A stretch of DNA of 64,000 nucleotides, from positions 186,001 through 250,000 of the forward strand of contig NZ_SRRT01000005.1 of assembly GCF_004784475.1 (NCBI RefSeq). The letters run 5' to 3'. The notes below the pieces were generated by a model that saw nothing but the letters and a program-made list of their open reading frames with translations, was not told the origin of the DNA and did no database searches. A program made the position numbers and the translations under genes. Source of the stretch: Streptomyces bauhiniae. GTDB lineage: Bacteria; Actinomycetota; Actinomycetes; Streptomycetales; Streptomycetaceae. Shown here piece by piece: positions 39,244-47,654 of the stretch (position 1 is its first letter; each line of letters opens with the position of its first letter).

Positions 39244-40281
39244 GTGGCACTGGGAAGAAGCCAAGGAAGAGGACTCCGCACCACCGGGCTGGTGGCCCTG
39301 GTCGTCGCGCTGCTCGTGCTGTTGTCCGTGCTGTCGGTGGCGCTGGGCGCGCTCAACGTGCCGCTCGGCCAGGTCGTCCGGTCAGTCCTCGGCCATCCGC
39401 CGAGCCGGCTGGTGGACAACGTGATCTGGTCGGTCCGCGTCCCCCGCACCCTGCTCGGCCTGACGACCGGCGCGGCGCTCGGCATGTCGGGTGCGCTGAT
39501 GCAGGCGCTGACCCGCAACCCGCTGGCCGACCCCGGCATCCTCGGGGTCAGCGCGGGCGCGTCGTTCGCCATCGTGGTGGCGGTCGCGGTGTTCGGGGTG
39601 GGCTCGCTGTACGGCTATGTGTGGTTCGCGTTCGCCGGGGCGTTCGCCGCGAGCGTGCTGGTGTTCTTCCTGGGGCGGCTGGGCCGGTCCGGGGCAACTC
39701 CGGTGAAGCTGGCGCTCTCCGGGGTGGCCGTCACCTCGATGCTGTCCTCGCTGACCAGCGCCGTGGTGCTCACCGACCAGGACGCGCTGGACCGGTACCG
39801 CTTCTGGTCGGCGGGCTCGCTGGCCGACAAGGACACCGGCGACCTGCTGCGCATCCTGCCCTTCCTCGCGGTCGGCGCCGTGCTGGCGCTGGCCAGTGCG
39901 CCCGCGCTCAACAGCATGGCGCTCGGGGACGACGTGGCCGCTTCGCTCGGCCGCCGGCTCGGTCTGGTCCGGCTTCAGGGGGTGACGGCGGTGGTGCTGC
40001 TGACCGGCGCCTCGGTGGCGGTCATCGGCCCGGTGGTCTTCCTCGGCCTGGTCGTGCCGCACATCGCGCGGCTGCTGGCCCAGTTCGCCGGGATCGGCCC
40101 GGACTACCGCTGGCTGCTGCCGCTGTCCGCCGCGATCGCGCCCGCGCTGCTGCTCGCCGCCGACATCCTGGGCCGGACGGTGGCCCGTCCCACCGAGATC
40201 CAGGCCGGTGTGCTGGTCGCCTTCCTCGGCGGCCCGTTCTTCATCGCCCTGGTCCGCCGCCGCAAGCTCGCGGAGGTGTGA
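39244..40281 (+). CDS. Ferric-siderophore ABC permease, FecCD family (first)
   Basis: About 345 residues, the usual FecCD length, with some ten hydrophobic helices. Family motifs are SVRVPRTLLGLTTGAALG near the start, MQALTRNPLADPGILGVSAG, and the C-terminal GPVVFLGLVVPHIAR. It forms the membrane channel with the next gene. A GTG at 39244 is chosen because GGAG lies eight bases upstream; the reading frame is open further up to 39085, but that would place the start before the iron box at 39116. The stop (TGA at 40279-40281) is two bases before the next ATG, so the three transport genes form one operon. Confidence 0.92.
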   Translation: MALGRSQGRGLRTTGLVALVVALLVLLSVLSVALGALNVPLGQVVRSVLGHPPSRLVDNVIWSVRVPRTLLGLTTGAALGMSGALMQALTRNPLADPGILGVSAGASFAIVVAVAVFGVGSLYGYVWFAFAGAFAASVLVFFLGRLGRSGATPVKLALSGVAVTSMLSSLTSAVVLTDQDALDRYRFWSAGSLADKDTGDLLRILPFLAVGAVLALASAPALNSMALGDDVAASLGRRLGLVRLQGVTAVVLLTGASVAVIGPVVFLGLVVPHIARLLAQFAGIGPDYRWLLPLSAAIAPALLLAADILGRTVARPTEIQAGVLVAFLGGPFFIALVRRRKLAEV

Positions 40282-40283
40282 GC

Positions 40284-41377
40284 ATGGCCGCCCCCACGAA
40301 GATCACCGTTCCGGGGAAGCTCACCGCGTCCCCCGTCCTGCGCGACCGGCCCTTCCGGCTCGCCGTCCCCCCGGTCTCCGGGATGCTGCGTCCCCGGCTG
40401 CTGCTGACCGGCGTGGCCGTGGCCATCGGCGCGTTCCTGCTGTTCTGCTGGGGCCTGGCCCTCGGGGACTACCCGGTGTCCCTCCCCGACGTGGTCCGGG
40501 CGCTCGTCGGCGCGGGCGACCCCGGCACGGTCACCGTCGTCCAGGACCTCCGGCTGCCGCGCGCCCTGACCGGGCTGCTCGTCGGCGTGACCTTCGGGGT
40601 GTCCGGCGCGGTGTTCCAGACCATGACCCGCAACCCGCTGGCCAGCCCCGACATGATCGGGCTCACCGAGGGCGCGGGGACGGCGGTGGTCGCCGCCGTG
40701 GTCCTCGGCTGGACGGGCGGACTCGGCCTGTCGACGCTGGGTCTGCTGGGCGCGCTGGTGACCGCGCTGCTGGTGTACGCGCTGGCGTGGAAGGGCGGCG
40801 CGACCGGGTACCGGATCATCCTCGTCGGCATCGGTGTCTCCTGGATCTGCACCAGCGCGACCGACTTCCTTGTGGCGCGGGGCGACCGGTTCCAGGCGCA
40901 GGAGGCCGTGGGCTGGCTGGTCGGCAACCTCAACGGCCGTACCTGGGAGCAGGTCGACACCCTGGCGCTCGCCACGGCCGCGCTGCTGCCGCTCGCCCTG
41001 GGCCTGGGCCGCTGGATGCGCACGCTCCAGCTCGGCGACGACGTGGCCGCCGGGCTCGGCACCCCCGTGCAGCCGGTCCGGCTGGCGCTGCTGCTGACCG
41101 GCGTGGGCCTGGTCGCCTTCGGTACGGCGGCCGCGGGGCCGGTGGCGTTCGTCGCGCTGGCCTGTCCGCAGATCGCCCAGCGGGTGGCGGGCACCTCCTC
41201 GCCGCCCCCTCTTGTCTCCGGTCTCACCGGCGCGTTCACCGTGCTCGGCGCCGACCTCCTCGCCCGCGAGGCGGTGCCGGGTACGGAACTGCCGGTCGGG
41301 ATCGTCACCGGCGCCCTCGGCGCGCCGGTCCTGCTGTGGCTGCTCATCCGCGCCAACCGCGCGGGCTCTGGAGGCTG

Positions 41378-41378
<1 letters not shown>
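40284..41378 (+). CDS. Ferric-siderophore ABC permease, FecCD family (second)
   Basis: About 364 residues with multiple hydrophobic helices. FecCD motifs: DLRLPRALTGLLVGVTFG, FQTMTRNPLASPDMIGLTEG, and AAGPVAFVALACPQIAQR in the C-terminal part. It pairs with the previous permease. The ATG follows GGAGGT by six bases. Its TGA overlaps the ATG of the ATPase gene (ATGA type at 41376-41380), indicating translational coupling. Confidence 0.93.
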
Positions 41379-42268
<890 letters not shown>

Positions 42269-42289
42269 CCGGCCGCCGCCGCGCGCGGC

Positions 42290-43243
42290 TCAGGGGCGCG
42301 AGGTGAGGTATCCGCCCATGGTGCGGAAGTAGTCGGCGGCCGCGTACTCGGTGCCGTCGTCCGTGCGCACCCGCTTCACCAGCAACCCCCGGCAGCGCCC
42401 GGTGTGCGCCTCGGCGCCGGCCACGACGACCACCCCGTCACCCTCGCGGATGAAGATCCGCCCCGGCGTGCCCCCGTACCGCCCCTCGGAGACGGCGGCG
42501 GAGACGATCCGCAGCCGCTCCCCGCGGTGGTAGGCGTACGCGTTGGGGTACGGGTCCGACTGGGCGCGTACGAGGCGCTCCAGGCGTTCGGCGGGCCAGT
42601 TGAAGTCGATGCGGCTGTCCTCGGCGGAGCGCTTGTGGAAGAAGCTGGCGCGGGAGCGGTCCTGCGGTATCCACCGGCCGGCGTCCCGGCCGGAGGCGAT
42701 GAGGTCCAGCGACTCGCGCACCAGCGGCGCGATGAGGTCGACGGTGCGGTGGAACAGGTCGGTCGCGGTGTCGGTGGGGCCGACCGGCACCGAGCGCTGC
42801 ACCAGGATGTCCCCGGCGTCGAGTTCGCCGTTCATCCGGTGCGCGGTCACGCCGACCCGCTCCTCCCCGTTGAGCAGCGCCCAGATGATCGGGGAGAAGC
42901 CGGCGTAGGAGGGCAGCAGCGAGTCGTGGATGTTGAGGGTGCCGTGCTCGGGCAGGTCGAACAGCTCGGGGGGCAGCCAGGTGCGCCAGTTGTTGGCGAC
43001 GATGATGTCCGGTCGTGACTCCCGTACGGCGGCGAGGAGTTCGGCGTCGTCGGGGCGGTTGCGCAGCAGTACGGGGACGCCGTGCTTCTCGGCGAGTTCG
43101 GCGACGTTGTCGTCCCAGATCTTCTCGTAGGCGTGTTCGCTCTTCGGGTGGGTGAGGACGAGGACGACCTCGTGCTCGGAGTCGAGCAGCGCCTGCAGCG
43201 TGCGGTGACCCCAGGTCTGGTAGCCGAGCATGACGACCCGCAT
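42290..43243 (-). CDS. N10-formyl-THF-dependent N5-hydroxyornithine formyltransferase (CchA-like)
   Basis: 317 residues, related to methionyl-tRNA formyltransferase. The catalytic pattern is intact: LNIHDSLLPSYAGFSP with Asn and His, then GVTAHRMNGELDAGDIL with the Asp. In coelichelin the homologue formylates N5-hydroxyornithine. The NRPS and hydroxylase beside it support the same role here: at least one hydroxamate should be a formyl one. ATG at 43243 has GGGAAGG upstream. It is divergent from the hydroxylase across a 30-base iron-box region and convergent with the ATPase. No acetyltransferase is present as an alternative acyl donor. Confidence 0.92.
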   Translation of the reverse strand: MRVVMLGYQTWGHRTLQALLDSEHEVVLVLTHPKSEHAYEKIWDDNVAELAEKHGVPVLLRNRPDDAELLAAVRESRPDIIVANNWRTWLPPELFDLPEHGTLNIHDSLLPSYAGFSPIIWALLNGEERVGVTAHRMNGELDAGDILVQRSVPVGPTDTATDLFHRTVDLIAPLVRESLDLIASGRDAGRWIPQDRSRASFFHKRSAEDSRIDFNWPAERLERLVRAQSDPYPNAYAYHRGERLRIVSAAVSEGRYGGTPGRIFIREGDGVVVVAGAEAHTGRCRGLLVKRVRTDDGTEYAAADYFRTMGGYLTSRP

Positions 43244-43271
43244 ACAGCCCTTCCCTTCACAGACTCCATTG

Positions 43272-43290
43272 CTAGGTAAGCCTTACCTTA
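43272..43290. promoter_or_regulatory. Iron box between formyltransferase and hydroxylase genes
   Basis: CTAGGTAAGCCTTACCTTA, close to palindromic and about 14 of 19 with the DmdR1 consensus, lies 29 bases before the formyltransferase ATG and 37 before the hydroxylase GTG. One site can therefore repress both divergent genes. Confidence 0.85.
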
Positions 43291-43326
43291 TCTAGCATGG
43301 GCCTGCCTGAGGGAGGCGATGCCAAG

Positions 43327-44649
43327 GTGAAGTCACCCCGCATGGGTTCCGACGTCGTCCACGACGTGCTCGGTATCGGATTCGGACCGTCAAATCTCGC
43401 TCTGTCCATAGCGGTTGAGGAACACAACGCGGGCCGTTCAGCAGGCCACCGTCTCAACGCACTGTTCCTGGAACGCCAGTCGGGCTTCGGCTGGCACCGG
43501 GGCATGCTGATCGACGACGCCACGATGCAGGTGTCCTTCCTGAAGGACCTCGTCACGCTGCGCAACCCGACCAGCGACTACAGCTTCCTGTGCTTCCTGC
43601 GTGAACGGGGCAGGCTGATCGACTTCCTGAACCAGAAGACGCTGTTCCCGCTGCGCATGGAGTTCCACGAATACTTCGAGTGGGCGGCCGAGCGGGTGTC
43701 CCACCTGGTCGCGTACGGCAGTGAGGCCGTCGCCGTGGACCCGGTGCGCGACGACGACGGTCAGGTGGCGTACTTCGACGTCACCTGCCGCGACACCGCC
43801 GGTTCCGGCGGGACGGTGACCCACCGGGCCCGCAACATCAGCCTGGCGATGGGCCTGGAGCCGCATGTGCCGCCCGGTCTGGAACTGGGCGAACGGGTCT
43901 GGCACAACAGTCAGTTGATCCCGCGCTCGGTCCAACTGGCCGACTCCGGGGCCCCGGTGCGGCGCGTGGTCGTGCTCGGGGCCGGGCAGAGCGGTGCGGA
44001 GGCGGTGGACTATCTGCACCGCACCTTCCCGGAGGCGGAGGTGTGCTCGGTCTTCGCCAAGTACGGTTACACCCCGGCCGACGACAGCCCGTTCGCCAAC
44101 CGCATCTTCGACCCGGAGGCGGTGGACGTCTACTTCTCGGCGCCGTCGGAGGTCAAGCAGTCGCTGTTCGACTACCACCGCTCGACCAACTACTCCGTGG
44201 TGGACATGGAGTTGATCGAGGCGCTGTACGCCACCGCGTACCGGGAGAAGGTGTCCGGGCGGGAGCGGCTGCGCTTCCTCAACGTCTCCCGCGTCCGTTC
44301 GGTCGACGCGGGCGCGGGCGGCGCGCTGGACGTCACCGTGGAGTTCCTGCCCACCGGTGAACGCCAGGTGCTCCCCACCGATGTGCTGGTCCTCGCCACC
44401 GGCTACCGCCCCCGCGATCTGACCCCGCTGCTCGGCGAGGCGGCCAAGCTCTGCCTGCGGGACGACGAGGACGAGATCCGGGTGGGCCGCGATCATCGGG
44501 TCGAGACGGCGCCGGAGGTCACGGCGGGCATCTACCTCCAGGGCGGCACCGAGCACACTCACGGGCTGACCAGCACCCTGCTGTCGACGGTCGCCGTCCG
44601 GGCGGAGGAGATCCACCGTTCCGTGCTGGCGGGCCGCGTTCCGGCCTGA
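43327..44649 (+). CDS. L-ornithine N5-monooxygenase (CchB-like)
   Basis: 440 residues from the GTG at 43327. FAD- and NADPH-dependent N-hydroxylating monooxygenase that makes N5-hydroxyornithine, the precursor of all hydroxamates here. FAD motif GIGFGPSNLALSIAVEEH, then FLKDLVTLRNPTSDYSFLCFL, NADPH motif VVVLGAGQSGAEAVDYL, and the terminal DVLVLATGYRP motif of the family. The start is set by GGGAGG at 43311, 10 bases upstream; an ATG at 43297 would fall seven bases after the iron box and have no ribosome site. It is the only hydroxylase in the cluster, so it must supply every hydroxyornithine residue. Confidence 0.94.
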   Translation: MKSPRMGSDVVHDVLGIGFGPSNLALSIAVEEHNAGRSAGHRLNALFLERQSGFGWHRGMLIDDATMQVSFLKDLVTLRNPTSDYSFLCFLRERGRLIDFLNQKTLFPLRMEFHEYFEWAAERVSHLVAYGSEAVAVDPVRDDDGQVAYFDVTCRDTAGSGGTVTHRARNISLAMGLEPHVPPGLELGERVWHNSQLIPRSVQLADSGAPVRRVVVLGAGQSGAEAVDYLHRTFPEAEVCSVFAKYGYTPADDSPFANRIFDPEAVDVYFSAPSEVKQSLFDYHRSTNYSVVDMELIEALYATAYREKVSGRERLRFLNVSRVRSVDAGAGGALDVTVEFLPTGERQVLPTDVLVLATGYRPRDLTPLLGEAAKLCLRDDEDEIRVGRDHRVETAPEVTAGIYLQGGTEHTHGLTSTLLSTVAVRAEEIHRSVLAGRVPA

Positions 44650-44655
44650 CAAACT

Positions 44656-44695
44656 CCCCGGAGCCCTGGCGGACGGTCCCGCCGGGGCTCCGGGG
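44656..44695. terminator. Hairpin terminator after the hydroxylase gene
   Basis: An 11-bp stem CCCCGGAGCCC / GGGCTCCGGGG with an 18-base loop lies between the convergent hydroxylase and isochorismatase-like genes. It may act on both strands. Confidence 0.75.
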
Positions 44696-44703
44696 TCCTG
44701 CTC

Positions 44704-45351
44704 TCAGGGGGCCGGCGGGCCGCCGAAGACGTCCGCCACGCCCGTCACGCTGCGGACCGCGCCGCAGGTCGCGGCGATCCAGTCCACGGCCATCCGGTGC
44801 TGGCCGGGCGCCCGGTCGGCCACCGCGTCCGCGACGACGAAGGGCTCCATGTCCTGCATCGCGGCGTCGGCCGCCGTGAGCAGCACCTGGGTCCGCGCGA
44901 ACACCCCGGTGATCACCGGCTGGTCCCGGCCCAGCTCGGCGAGGCGGTGGCGCAGCCGGGTCCCGGCGAACGCGCTGAACCGCTTGGCCGTCAGCAGGCT
45001 GTCCCCCACCTGCGGCCGGATCTCCTCCGCGACCTCGCGCGCGTCCCCGTCCCGGAGCAGCGCGGGGTGCCCGAAGGCCGTCCCCCGCCCGGCGGCCCGG
45101 CCGTCGGCACTGGCGAGGGTGTAGAGGACCGGTATCCCCGCCGCCCGCGCCGACTCGCACAACAAGGCTATGCCGGCGACGAGTTGGGACACCGGTGCGG
45201 ACCGTTCCCGCAGGACGCGCAGGAAGTGGTTCTGCGGGTTGAGGATCAGCAGGGCCGCGCGGGCCGGTTCGATGACCCAGCCGGACCGGTCGGCGGGCAG
45301 CACGGCCGGATCGGGCATCGCGTAGGGGGCCGGGGTCTCAGTACGGTCCAT
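44704..45351 (-). CDS. Isochorismatase-like protein with altered active site
   Basis: 215 residues; start MDRTETPAPYAMPDPAVLPADR follows the layout of EntB/DhbB isochorismatases (Pro-rich start, then WVIEPARAALLI). Those enzymes turn isochorismate into 2,3-dihydrodihydroxybenzoate. Here the motif normally containing the catalytic Asp (LLIxDMQxxF) reads LLILNPQNHF, with Asn in place of Asp. The Lys segment (SLLTAKRFSAF) is kept, and the region of the HIGC-type motif reads GVFARTQVLLTAADAAM. No carrier domain follows, and there is no DHB pathway in the cluster. So the classic reaction is doubtful; another hydrolase role or a binding role is possible. The ATG overlaps the amidohydrolase stop by 14 bases, so both are in the iron-box operon. 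Confidence 0.8.
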   Translation of the reverse strand: MDRTETPAPYAMPDPAVLPADRSGWVIEPARAALLILNPQNHFLRVLRERSAPVSQLVAGIALLCESARAAGIPVLYTLASADGRAAGRGTAFGHPALLRDGDAREVAEEIRPQVGDSLLTAKRFSAFAGTRLRHRLAELGRDQPVITGVFARTQVLLTAADAAMQDMEPFVVADAVADRAPGQHRMAVDWIAATCGAVRSVTGVADVFGGPPAP

Positions 45352-46867
45352 GCGTCCAGCGGCCGTCCGTCATCGTGGCGTGCACGGGCATCGTGCGCAG
45401 CGTGTCCGCGTCCGCGTCCAGCGGGTCCACGTCCACGACCACCAGGTCGGCCGGGTCCCCGACCCGGACGGCGCGCCGCCCTCGCGCGGCGGCGACCAGC
45501 GCGTCCGGCACCAAGAGGCGCTGTTCCGGATGCCAGGCGGGACGCGCGTCGTCGGTGCGGCTGACGGCCGCGGCGATGCCCAGCCAGGGGTCCAGCGGGG
45601 AGACCGGCGCGTCCGAACCGAACTCCAGCCGGGCCCCGGCGGCGAGGAGGTCGGCGTAGGCGAAGGCGCGGGCGGTGCGGCCGGCCCAGTGGTGGTCGGC
45701 CACATCGCGGTCGTCGGTGGCATGCCGGGGCTGTACGCCGACGATGACGCCCAACTCGGCGAAACGGGGCAGGTCTTCGGGGTCGAGGAGCTGGGCGTGC
45801 TCGATGCGACCCCGGCAGCGGACGACCGCGAAGGCGTCCAGGGCGACCGTGTTGGCGCGGTCCCCGATGGCGTGCACGGCGGGCTCGATGCCGTGGGCCG
45901 AGGCCCGCCGCATCAGGCGTATCAGCTCGTCGGGCGCGGTCTGCTCGATGCCGTGGGCGCCGTCGGTGCCCTCCAGCCCCGGATAGGGGTCGTGGCACAG
46001 GGCGGTACGGGTGTTGAGGGAGCCGTCCGTGAACAGCTTGAGCGGGCCGACGCGCACCAGTCCCCCGTTGGCGCCGATCTCACTCCCGGTGCGCAGCCCT
46101 CTGACCAGGGCGGATTCCAGTCCGCTCGGGTAGACGGCGGCCGCGACCCGCACGGCCGGCGGGGTGTCGGCGGAGCGGCGCTCCCAGTCGGTGACCGTGT
46201 CGCCGAACTGGAAGTCGATGACGCCGGTGACCCCGCGCGCGGCGGCGGCCCGGCAGGCGTCGGCGATCCAGCGGTCCACCGTCGCGGCCGGGGCGGCGGG
46301 CAGCGCGGACAGCGCCTCGTGGCCCTCGTGCTCCCGGATCAGCCCGGTGGGGTGGTCGGTGCGCCCGGCGAGAGCGAGGCCGGCGGAGTTCAGCCAGACG
46401 GCGTGCAGGTCGGCGCTGACCAGGGCCACCGGGCGGTCGGGCAGCACCGCGTCGAGCAGGCTCTTGTGCGGGGCGTCGGGCCAGAGGCCGTCGCGGAAGC
46501 CGTAACCGTAGAGCACCGTACGGTCGTTGGCCCCGCCGCGCTCCCGGACGAGGCCGGCGACAGCTCGTGCGGAGCCCGTGCCGGCGAGGTCGAGCCGGTG
46601 GCGGGCGGCGGCCCACTCCGCGAGGTGGACGTGGGCGTCCCACAGGCCGGGCAGGAGGACACGGCCGTCCAGGTCGAGCACCTGGTCGCCGTGCTCGACG
46701 GGGGCCGTGTCCGCGTCCAGGTGGATGTGCGTCACCCGGCCGTCGGCGACCCGCAGCCGGGCGAGGGGCCCGCCCGCACCGAGCCGTACGTGATGGAGCG
46801 TCAATCCTGTTTTATGGGCACGTACTTGATCCGTGCGCTCCCGCTCGACGCTCACGAAGTCCGTCAT
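45338..46867 (-). CDS. YtcJ-type amidohydrolase
   Basis: About 509 residues. Amidohydrolase family 3: metal-binding LPGLWDAHVHLAEW (HxH) near residue 90, FTDGSLNTRTA (usual metal-loop SLGSRTA), VHAIGDRANTVALDAF, then RIEHAQLLDPED and SDAPVSPLDPWLGI at the C-terminus. These are the typical landmarks of YtcJ-like enzymes, whose substrates are mostly unknown. The ATG at 46867 is set by GGAGG with a 4-base spacer; an upstream ATG at 46897 is less likely. A consensus-like iron box lies 40 bases upstream. With the isochorismatase-like gene it is a two-gene operon at the edge of the siderophore locus. A role in siderophore hydrolysis or trimming is possible but not shown. Confidence 0.88.
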   Translation of the reverse strand: MTDFVSVERERTDQVRAHKTGLTLHHVRLGAGGPLARLRVADGRVTHIHLDADTAPVEHGDQVLDLDGRVLLPGLWDAHVHLAEWAAARHRLDLAGTGSARAVAGLVRERGGANDRTVLYGYGFRDGLWPDAPHKSLLDAVLPDRPVALVSADLHAVWLNSAGLALAGRTDHPTGLIREHEGHEALSALPAAPAATVDRWIADACRAAAARGVTGVIDFQFGDTVTDWERRSADTPPAVRVAAAVYPSGLESALVRGLRTGSEIGANGGLVRVGPLKLFTDGSLNTRTALCHDPYPGLEGTDGAHGIEQTAPDELIRLMRRASAHGIEPAVHAIGDRANTVALDAFAVVRCRGRIEHAQLLDPEDLPRFAELGVIVGVQPRHATDDRDVADHHWAGRTARAFAYADLLAAGARLEFGSDAPVSPLDPWLGIAAAVSRTDDARPAWHPEQRLLVPDALVAAARGRRAVRVGDPADLVVVDVDPLDADADTLRTMPVHATMTDGRWTHGPY

Positions 46868-46906
46868 CAAGCCTCCATCCACACCGGGGATCGTCACCGC
46901 ACGAAC

Positions 46907-46925
46907 TAAAGTTAGCCTTACCTTA
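46907..46925. promoter_or_regulatory. Iron box upstream of the amidohydrolase operon
   Basis: TAAAGTTAGCCTTACCTTA, about 14 of 19 with the DmdR1 consensus, ends 40 bases from the amidohydrolase ATG on the minus strand. The phospholipase gene on the other side starts 190 bases away and is less likely to be controlled by it. Confidence 0.75.
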
Positions 46926-47116
46926 TCTCCGCGTCACCACCCCGCGATGTACCCGCCGAATTGGCCGAGTTGGGCCCGGTTCGCGCTGACAGTTTGTTGA
47001 ATTCGCGCGAAGAATTCTTTGACATGGACTGTTCAGGCCGCCAAGTGGTGGTCCAAGCTGACCCCGCCTCGCAAACCCCGCGAGGCTTGCTGGGCCCCAC
47101 ACTCCGGAGGTCTTCC

Positions 47117-47602
47117 ATGCGCCGTCCCCACGCCGTCTCCCTCGCCGCCGCCGGTGCCGCTCTGGCACTCCCCGCGGTGCTGGTACTCGCCAGTGACGCC
47201 TCGGCGGCGCCCGCCGACAAGCCGCAGGTGCTCAGCTCCTGGACCCAGACCAGCGCGGCCAGCTACAACTCCTGGGTCTCCGCGCGCGGCAACCAGGGCG
47301 CCTGGGCCGCCTACGGCTTCGACTGGTCGACGGACTACTGCAGTTCCTCCCCCGACAACCCCTTCGGCTTCCCCTTCCAGACCGCGTGCGCCCGCCACGA
47401 CTTCGGCTACCGCAACTACAAGGCCGCCGGCACCTTCTCGGCGAACAAGTCCCGTATCGACTCCGCCTTCTACGAGGACCTAAAGCGCGTCTGCAACAAC
47501 TACTCCGGCGCCACCAAGACCTCCTGCAACTCCACGGCCTGGACCTACTACCACGCGGTCGACATCTTCGGCCTGAAGGGCGCGGACACCGCCCGCTCCT
47601 GA
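47117..47602 (+). CDS. Secreted phospholipase A2
   Basis: 161 residues. Prokaryotic phospholipase A2 (as in S. violaceoruber), which cleaves the sn-2 ester of phospholipids outside the cell. Signal peptide about 1-32 (MRRPHAVSLAAAGAALALPA...ASAAPADK). Catalytic His-Asp motif ACARHDFGYRNYK near residue 95. Four Cys of the mature part (DYC, TAC, RVC, TSC) would form two disulfides, as in the family. Start ATG at 47117 follows GGAGG. Upstream, a perfect TTGACA lies at 47019, but I do not see a clear matching -10 element. A strong hairpin follows the stop. Confidence 0.92.
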   Translation: MRRPHAVSLAAAGAALALPAVLVLASDASAAPADKPQVLSSWTQTSAASYNSWVSARGNQGAWAAYGFDWSTDYCSSSPDNPFGFPFQTACARHDFGYRNYKAAGTFSANKSRIDSAFYEDLKRVCNNYSGATKTSCNSTAWTYYHAVDIFGLKGADTARS

Positions 47603-47609
47603 GAACTCC

Positions 47610-47640
47610 GCCGGGCACGCCATCAGTTGGCGTGCCCGGC
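47610..47640. terminator. Hairpin terminator after phospholipase A2
   Basis: A 13-bp stem GCCGGGCACGCCA / TGGCGTGCCCGGC with loop TCAGT lies between the convergent phospholipase and phosphatase genes. Confidence 0.85.
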
Positions 47641-47654
47641 ATCCGTATGCGGGC

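Noticed and set aside
43297..43326. ATG at 43297 as the hydroxylase start
   Set aside because: It starts seven bases after the iron box and has no ribosome site; the GTG at 43327 has GGGAGG.
44704..45351. A catechol (DHB) siderophore branch because of the isochorismatase-like gene
   Set aside because: No isochorismate synthase, DHB dehydrogenase or DHB-AMP ligase is present, the catalytic Asp is changed, and A codes contain no DHB pocket.
47019..47060. TTGACA element as a full sigma-70-type promoter for phospholipase A2
   Set aside because: The -35 box is perfect, but no convincing -10 box is found at 16-18 bases, so it is noted only in the gene entry.
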